Below are positions 1 to 5,360 of a DNA stretch of 5,360 nucleotides, in pieces. The DNA is from Actinomycetota bacterium (lineage in GTDB: Bacteria > Actinomycetota > Actinomycetes > Nanopelagicales > Nanopelagicaceae). The stretch is taken from positions 1 to 5,360 of the forward strand of contig RFMK01000142.1 of assembly GCA_009927705.1 (NCBI GenBank), read 5' to 3'. The notes below the pieces were generated by a model. It was not told where the DNA came from, searched no databases, and worked only from the letters and a program-made list of their open reading frames with translations. How positions within the stretch are numbered: the first letter of the stretch is position 1; each line of letters starts with the position of its first letter. A program made the translations under genes and the position numbers.

Positions 1-8
1 CAGGTTCA

Positions 9-1904
<1,896 letters not shown>

Positions 1905-1988
1905 ACACGCCGTTTTGCCGCATAAATAGCCACTTTGTCAGTGGTCGGCTGTGTACTCACCTGCATCGAAACGCAGGAGGAAACACAC
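1905..1988 (+). other. Gap between typA and phage-like cassette, possible leader
   Basis: This 84-base gap holds no gene. GCCACT at 1929-1934 and AGTGGT at 1940-1945 could pair as a six-base-pair stem (one G-U) around a five-base loop, but no T run follows, so a rho-independent terminator for typA is not supported. TTGTCA at 1935-1940 matches a -35 box in five of six positions, yet I find no TANNNT element at proper spacing after it. Transcription of the downstream pair therefore either reads through from typA or uses a promoter I cannot recognise. Confidence 0.4.
1975..1980 (+). promoter_or_regulatory. Strong Shine-Dalgarno AGGAGG
   Basis: AGGAGG lies eight bases before the ATG at 1989. It is the best ribosome binding site in the window and decides the start of the following gene against a TTG in the same frame at 1935. 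CCTGC at 1960-1964 can pair with GCAGG at 1973-1977, which would cover the first three bases of the site. This could lower translation, but the stem is only five base pairs. Confidence 0.85.
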
Positions 1989-2486
1989 ATGAACCTACGA
2001 GAGCTCGCATTCCAACTCTCCGCCATTACCTTGATCGCTGATGCCGCAAAAGAGGCGAAGGATCGATTGCGCCGCGAATTTGCCCAGGCGCTGGAGGAAG
2101 TTGGCGCTGATTCAGCGAAGGCTGCCCTCGAAGGTGAAGAGATTGCAAAAGTCTCGCTTATCCAACCACGCACCTCACCCGAGGTTTTAAACGAGAAAGC
2201 ATTCGTTGAATGGGTGAAATCAAATTATGAATTTGAGATTGTCGAATCGGTCCGGGAATCTTTCCGAAAGCATGTCATGGATTCGGTCGAGAATGTTGAA
2301 GGCAAAGCAATCTATAAACGCACTGGTGAAGTTTTAGATTTCATCCACTTTAATTCGCGCGATGCATATATCGCGACCCGTTTCCTTAGTGGAGGTCGTG
2401 AAGTTCTCACCCAAGCTTTCCGCGCCGGGACTTTGACGCCGACTTCTGTGATGGCCGAAGAACTTCAGATGGCGGTGGGTCAATAA
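1989..2486 (+). CDS. Hypothetical protein, phage-like, upstream partner of ERF-like gene
   Basis: The function of this 165-residue protein is not known to me. Its N-terminal third (about 1-37) is helical and rich in charged residues and alanine (DAAKEAKDRLRREFAQALEE) and could form a coiled coil. A short region follows (IAKVSLIQPR, 52-61), then FVEWVKSNY (72-80), VRESFRKHVMD (88-98), a TGEVLDF turn (112-118) and a C-terminal block, AYIATRFLSGGREVLTQAF (126-144). From memory, this order (helical start, a strand, an 'AFVxWV' helix, a 'VRxxFRKxxLD' segment, a 'TGEVxxG' turn, then 'GGRExxxxAxRxGxL') resembles small unannotated proteins of actinophages and Streptomyces prophages that sit beside recombination genes. 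No signal peptide, membrane segment or cysteine is seen. ATG 1989 is chosen because AGGAGG precedes it. The stop overlaps the next start by one base (TAATG), so the two genes are probably translationally coupled and act together. Phage origin is inference. Confidence 0.88.
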   Translation: MNLRELAFQLSAITLIADAAKEAKDRLRREFAQALEEVGADSAKAALEGEEIAKVSLIQPRTSPEVLNEKAFVEWVKSNYEFEIVESVRESFRKHVMDSVENVEGKAIYKRTGEVLDFIHFNSRDAYIATRFLSGGREVLTQAFRAGTLTPTSVMAEELQMAVGQ

Positions 2487-3028
2487 TGAGTTATTTCAAC
2501 CTGAGTGATTACGAACCCGTTGAGAACCGTATCCGCGCATTCTGGGCAAAATACCCGAACGGTCGTTTACTAACAGATCTCCAAAGAACTGAACGTCCTG
2601 ATGGTCGTATCGAATGGATCTGTCGGACTGAGGCATACACAAATTGTGATGACACACGCCCCCAATCCACCGGTTTTGCTACCGAGATTGAAGGAACATC
2701 ACCTGTCAATCGCGCTAATGCTTCTGAGAATTGCGAAACTTCAAGTATCGGTCGTTGTTTAGCCAATTTAGGTTTTGCTGCTAAAGGTCGCCGTCCAAGC
2801 CGCGAAGAGATGACGAAAGCTGCGCGCGCTAATCCCCGTAAATCACTGACCAAAAGCGATTGGGAGACGCTGATTAGCCGCCTTCATGGATGTACCAACC
2901 TCAACCAACTCAAAGCTTGGTCGGCTCACGCAGCTGGATTCTCGATGCCGGAGGAGAAGCGAAGTGAGTTACTCGGAATGTTCCACACTCATAAGGAGAG
3001 CTTGAGTCGCAAGACTGAGGTTGCTTAA
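2486..3028 (+). CDS. Phage-like protein with ERF/Sak (Rad52-like) annealing motif
   Basis: This 180-residue protein probably binds or anneals single-stranded DNA. Residues 9-32 (YEPVENRIRAFW..YPNGRLLTDL) form a helix and strand. Residues 40-70 look like strands ending in TGFATEIEG. Then come SPVNRANASENCETSSIGRC (72-91) and LANLGFAAKG (92-101). The E-T-S-[AS]-I-G-R-x-L-A-x-L-G run is the part that recalls ERF and Sak/Rad52-like phage recombinases and a common actinophage family. A basic linker (about 102-120) leads to a helical tail (122-176). At 180 residues it is short for a full ERF protein. Cysteines stand at 46, 54, 83, 91 and 136. The start overlaps the previous stop by one base and a G-rich stretch (2471-2480) precedes it. 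The stop overlaps the stop of the opposite-strand EEP gene. The motif likeness is seen; the annealing role is inferred. It could instead be a single-strand binding accessory protein. Confidence 0.9.
   Translation: MSYFNLSDYEPVENRIRAFWAKYPNGRLLTDLQRTERPDGRIEWICRTEAYTNCDDTRPQSTGFATEIEGTSPVNRANASENCETSSIGRCLANLGFAAKGRRPSREEMTKAARANPRKSLTKSDWETLISRLHGCTNLNQLKAWSAHAAGFSMPEEKRSELLGMFHTHKESLSRKTEVA
2999..3022. other. Imperfect hairpin at convergent gene ends
   Basis: AGTC (3005-3008) and GACT (3013-3016) pair around a GCAA tetraloop. After one G-G mismatch, five more pairs (two of them G-U) can form down to 2999/3022. The hairpin sits inside the last codons of the phage-like gene, just before both convergent stop codons. 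No T run follows on either strand, so it is not a classical terminator. It could help end or protect the transcripts, or it may be chance. Confidence 0.25.
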
Positions 3029-3831
3029 TTGATGGTGACGGTGATTGCGCGGTGATCGCTGATTCCGTAGTGCTCATGGATCGTTGATGTGACATCTTTC
3101 GGACTCAGTTCTTTGCTCATGATGTAGTCGAACTCGATGGAAGGTTTCCACGAAGGATATGTTGGTCCTTCGGCGAGGTCCTTCCATCCTGCAATCTTCG
3201 GTCCCAGTCCCCATGGAAGGTTGAAATCTCCGGTCATGATGTGAATTCCCGGGAGTTGCTCGACCCACTTCGCAACCTTTCGAAGTTGTTGTGCATTCTT
3301 TATCGGAACGAATGAGAGATGAGTTGTTGTAACGGAAATTCCATTCTCTAGTTCTGCCACTAACGCTGAACGAGGTTCATCTGAAACATAAATTAAACGA
3401 GGTCTCTTATCGCCGGCCACCAGCAGCGGCATGCCTAGCGGCGCTTTTCCTACATTGATTCGATGCCAACGTTTGACTGGAACTTTCGAGACGATTCCTA
3501 TTCCATACATCGCATCGTTAGGAAGAGTTGAATCCTGATCAAAGACCATTGCATCTTTGACACCGTGCCATTTCTCACCGGGCGTTCCAAACATTGATGG
3601 AGCAAATGCCCAATGCTTCGCGCCCATAATTTCTGCAATTTCAGCAACTTGGTTTCCATGTCCAGAACGCTTTTGTTGCACATCAACTTCTTGTAATGCG
3701 ATTACATCTGTATTGGAATCGTCATGAAGTTTCACTAGCGCTTCAGGAAGCGTGATGGATGATTGTGGGGGAATGGCCATTCCGTGTAGAAGGTTCCACG
3801 AGGTCACCGTGAACCCCGAAGTAGATGCCAT
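3025..3831 (-). CDS. Endonuclease/exonuclease/phosphatase family protein
   Basis: This is a complete 268-residue metal-dependent hydrolase of the EEP (exonuclease III / DNase I / sphingomyelinase) fold, which cleaves phosphodiester or phosphate bonds. All catalytic motifs are in order: WNLLHG with N13, IALQEVD with the metal-binding E48, the fold-typical YGIGIVSK, TTTHLSF with H171, GDFN with D202 and N204, FDYIM (234-238) and the terminal SDHRA with D259 and H260. No signal peptide or membrane segment is visible, so it should be cytosolic. The substrate cannot be read from the sequence: DNA, RNA, a phosphoinositide-like lipid or a small phosphoester are all possible within this family. The ATG is preceded by a pyrimidine-rich stretch with no ribosome binding site, but a TAGCCT -10 element lies six bases upstream, which suggests a leaderless mRNA. 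It diverges from nudC across 25 bases and ends overlapping the phage-like gene. Confidence 0.95.
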   Translation of the reverse strand: MASTSGFTVTSWNLLHGMAIPPQSSITLPEALVKLHDDSNTDVIALQEVDVQQKRSGHGNQVAEIAEIMGAKHWAFAPSMFGTPGEKWHGVKDAMVFDQDSTLPNDAMYGIGIVSKVPVKRWHRINVGKAPLGMPLLVAGDKRPRLIYVSDEPRSALVAELENGISVTTTHLSFVPIKNAQQLRKVAKWVEQLPGIHIMTGDFNLPWGLGPKIAGWKDLAEGPTYPSWKPSIEFDYIMSKELSPKDVTSTIHEHYGISDHRAITVTIN

Positions 3832-3837
3832 GAAGGC

Positions 3838-3843
3838 AGGCTA
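3838..3843 (-). promoter_or_regulatory. -10 element of the EEP gene, probably leaderless
   Basis: On the minus strand TAGCCT fits the actinobacterial -10 pattern TANNNT and ends six bases before the ATG (3831-3829). With normal spacing, transcription would begin at or next to the A of the start codon. The six bases between are mostly pyrimidines (GCCTTC) with no Shine-Dalgarno, which supports leaderless translation. No clear -35 box is seen; it would fall inside nudC. Confidence 0.55.
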
Positions 3844-3844
3844 G

Positions 3845-3850
3845 TAGGGT
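3845..3850 (+). promoter_or_regulatory. -10 element of nudC, probably leaderless
   Basis: TAGGGT fits TANNNT and ends six bases before the GTG at 3857, the same geometry as the divergent element on the other strand. The two -10 hexamers are separated by one base. The AGGG inside it could instead act as a ribosome binding site seven bases from the GTG, in which case the promoter would lie inside the EEP gene. No good -35 box is visible. Confidence 0.5.
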
Positions 3851-3856
3851 CGCCCC

Positions 3857-4756
3857 GTGCTCCTGAATCTTCCGCTCTCTCGCTCACGGCTTGATCGAGC
3901 TGCACATTTACGCGCAGATTCCGCGGGCTTAGATGAGCTCTGGCGCGCAGCCAAAGTGATTTCGATGGTGGGAGATAAGTTCAAGACCACTGCAGATGGG
4001 CTGGCATTTATTGATCCAGTCTCGGCGCCAGGCGAGCGCTATTTTCTCGGCCTCGATAGGAGTGGAACTCCGTATTTCGTAACTCATCAGAGCGCTGGCG
4101 ATATCGACCTCCAAGAGTTTCAATCGTTGCGCACGATCGGCGCAAATCTCAATGACTTAGAAATTGGTGCAGCCGTTCACGCGCTAGCACTGACTCAATG
4201 GCACGAAGCGCACCAGCGTTGTGCCAAGTGCGGCGAATCAACACATTCAACTTTTGCTGGCGCAGTTCGCGAGTGCGATAAGTGTGGAGCTTCCCATCAT
4301 CCACGAACTGATCCCGCAATCATCGTCTTAGTAAAAGATGATAAAGACCGAATCTTGCTTGGCCGCCAGAAAATCTGGCCCGCAAAACGTTTCTCAACTT
4401 TCGCAGGTTTTGTGGAGCCAGGTGAATCTTTTGAAAGTTGTGTGATTCGCGAAGTTGAAGAAGAGTGTGGTGGAAAAGTTAGCGATATGAAATATCTCGG
4501 CTCTCAACCATGGCCATTTCCGGCTTCCATCATGATTGCGTATGAAGCCATCATTACCAATCCTGATTCAGTAAAAGCAGATGGTGAAGAGATTGAAGAG
4601 ATAATCTGGTTAACTCGCGAGGAGTTACATACAAAAACGCTTTCCGGCGATTTGCTTCTCCCACCAATCATCTCTGTGGCCCGAGCGATGATCAACGCTT
4701 GGTACGGACCTAGCGCATCGGATGAATTACGGGGCGGCGAATCGTGGCGCAATTAG
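3857..4756 (+). CDS. nudC: NADH pyrophosphatase / NAD-RNA decapping hydrolase NudC
   Basis: NudC splits NADH into NMNH and AMP, and in bacteria it also removes NAD caps from RNA 5' ends. The 299-residue protein has the full family layout. An N-terminal domain opens with the actinobacterial LSRSRLDRAAHLRAD (7-21). A four-cysteine zinc ribbon follows (C122, C125, C140, C143). HHPRTDPAIIVLV (147-159) leads into the Nudix domain, whose box runs 184-206 (GFVEPGE, then REVEEECG with metal-binding E199, E202, E203). SQPWPFPAS (216-224) is the motif that separates NudC from other Nudix enzymes. The last position of the Nudix box is Gly206, where a bulky aliphatic residue is usual. The GTG start gives a normal N-terminus and stands six bases after a TANNNT element. 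The gene overlaps the helicase start by 13 bases, so co-transcription is expected. Assignment is firm. Confidence 0.97.
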   Translation: MLLNLPLSRSRLDRAAHLRADSAGLDELWRAAKVISMVGDKFKTTADGLAFIDPVSAPGERYFLGLDRSGTPYFVTHQSAGDIDLQEFQSLRTIGANLNDLEIGAAVHALALTQWHEAHQRCAKCGESTHSTFAGAVRECDKCGASHHPRTDPAIIVLVKDDKDRILLGRQKIWPAKRFSTFAGFVEPGESFESCVIREVEEECGGKVSDMKYLGSQPWPFPASIMIAYEAIITNPDSVKADGEEIEEIIWLTREELHTKTLSGDLLLPPIISVARAMINAWYGPSASDELRGGESWRN

Positions 4757-5360
4757 CAGAAGAGATTCTTGCCGCTCTCGATACCGAACAACGCGCTGTC
4801 GCAACCGCAGTTCGTGGTCCAGTTTGCGTTATCGCCGGTGCTGGCACGGGAAAAACTCGAGCAATCACGCATCGCCTCGCGTATGCAGTTGATATCGGAG
4901 TAGTCGATCCGCAAAGAATTCTCGCGCTCACATTCACCGCCCGCGCCGCCGGTGAGATGCGCACGCGCCTTCGCGCCCTCGGCGTCCCCAATGTCGCAGC
5001 TCGAACATTTCACGCTGCCGCCCTCAAGCAGCTCATGTATTTCTGGCCCCAGGTCCTCGGGGGCCGTTTTCCATCGCTTCTGACCACCAAGACAGGATTC
5101 CTGGGCGAAGCGCTTAATCGCGCGAACGTATCTGCGGTCAAGAGCAACGCAGTCCTGCGCGATGTCGCAGGCGAGATTGAATGGGCAAAAGTCATTGGCT
5201 TAGCCCCCGATGAATACATCAAGGCGGTCGATGATTACTCTCGCCCAGTTCGAGTCTCCAATAACAAAGTTGATGCGACTTCAATCGCAAAAGTTTACGA
5301 AGCTTATGAATCGCTCAAGAAACAAGAACGCGCAATCGATTTCGAAGATGTCCTACTTCT
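4744..5360 (+). CDS. uvrD2: UvrD2-type superfamily 1 DNA helicase, 3' end beyond window
   Basis: This is the N-terminal part (205 codons plus two bases) of an ATP-dependent 3'-5' DNA helicase of the UvrD/PcrA/Rep group, which acts in DNA repair. Visible motifs in order are the Q motif (LDTEQRAV, 12-19), Walker A (AGAGTGKT, 31-38, with K37), motif Ia (ALTFTARAAGEMRTRL, 61-76), TFHAAALKQL (88-97) and the IDFEDVLL run that comes before motif II in this family. The short domain 1B and the HAAALKQLMYFWP stretch resemble actinobacterial UvrD2 more than PcrA or AdnAB. In M. tuberculosis uvrD2 (Rv3198c) also follows nudC (Rv3199c), which supports the name. I chose GTG 4744 because it opens the frame just before the Q motif, overlaps nudC by 13 bases, and has a G-rich GGGGCGG at 4731-4737. 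The DExx box, motifs III-VI and any HRDC domain lie past the window. Confidence 0.92.
   Translation, partial: MAQLAEEILAALDTEQRAVATAVRGPVCVIAGAGTGKTRAITHRLAYAVDIGVVDPQRILALTFTARAAGEMRTRLRALGVPNVAARTFHAAALKQLMYFWPQVLGGRFPSLLTTKTGFLGEALNRANVSAVKSNAVLRDVAGEIEWAKVIGLAPDEYIKAVDDYSRPVRVSNNKVDATSIAKVYEAYESLKKQERAIDFEDVLL

Noticed and set aside
1929..1945. Rho-independent terminator for typA
   Set aside because: The stem is only six base pairs with one G-U and no T run follows.
1935..1988. TTG start adding 18 residues to the first cassette gene
   Set aside because: The extension would translate through the strong AGGAGG, has no ribosome binding site of its own, and reads like leader sequence; ATG 1989 is far better placed.
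2509..2853. 114-codon minus-strand open frame opposite the ERF-like gene
   Set aside because: It lies fully antisense to a gene with a recognisable motif and good start context; its product shows nothing recognisable.
1905..3028. Attachment sites or direct repeats bounding the phage-like pair
   Set aside because: I compared the sequence just outside both ends by eye and saw no shared repeat, tRNA fragment or integrase; no evidence for a recent integration event.
4710..5222. Several minus-strand open frames opposite the start of the helicase gene
   Set aside because: They overlap the conserved Walker A and motif Ia coding sequence on the plus strand and have arginine/alanine-rich, motif-free products typical of shadows.

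Overview
The window is a gene-dense stretch of actinobacterial-type chromosome with no RNA genes, insertion sequences or CRISPR. By eye it is roughly half G+C. Three things point to a small-genome actinobacterium: the protein sequences (a typical actinobacterial BipA, NudC and UvrD2), the nudC-uvrD2 gene order also known from Mycobacterium, and start codons placed right behind TANNNT promoter elements (leaderless style). The moderate G+C and very tight packing suggest a streamlined aquatic lineage such as the freshwater Nanopelagicales. That lineage assignment is inference and was not tested.

Layout, left to right: (1) typA/bipA, a complete ribosome-binding translational GTPase, + strand. (2) After an 84-base gap, a two-gene cassette on the + strand whose start and stop codons overlap (TAATG). 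The first protein is an unrecognised helical protein of 165 residues. The second is a 180-residue protein with an ETSSIGR core motif that resembles phage ERF/Sak (Rad52-like) single-strand annealing proteins. Both look like actinophage DNA-metabolism genes, yet no other phage gene is visible. (3) A complete endonuclease/exonuclease/phosphatase (EEP) family hydrolase on the - strand, whose stop codon overlaps that of the cassette tail to tail. (4) A 25-base divergent intergenic region with two back-to-back promoter-like elements, each six bases from a start codon. (5) nudC, an NADH pyrophosphatase / NAD-RNA decapping enzyme, + strand. (6) The first 205 codons of a UvrD2-type superfamily 1 DNA helicase, overlapping nudC by 13 bases and cut by the window end.

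The theme is nucleic-acid and nucleotide maintenance: NAD(H)/NAD-cap hydrolysis coupled to a repair helicase, a divergent phosphodiesterase-fold enzyme, and a possible phage-derived annealing module. The phage-like pair between housekeeping genes is the most unusual content. I see no convincing evidence of a wholly new system beyond it.
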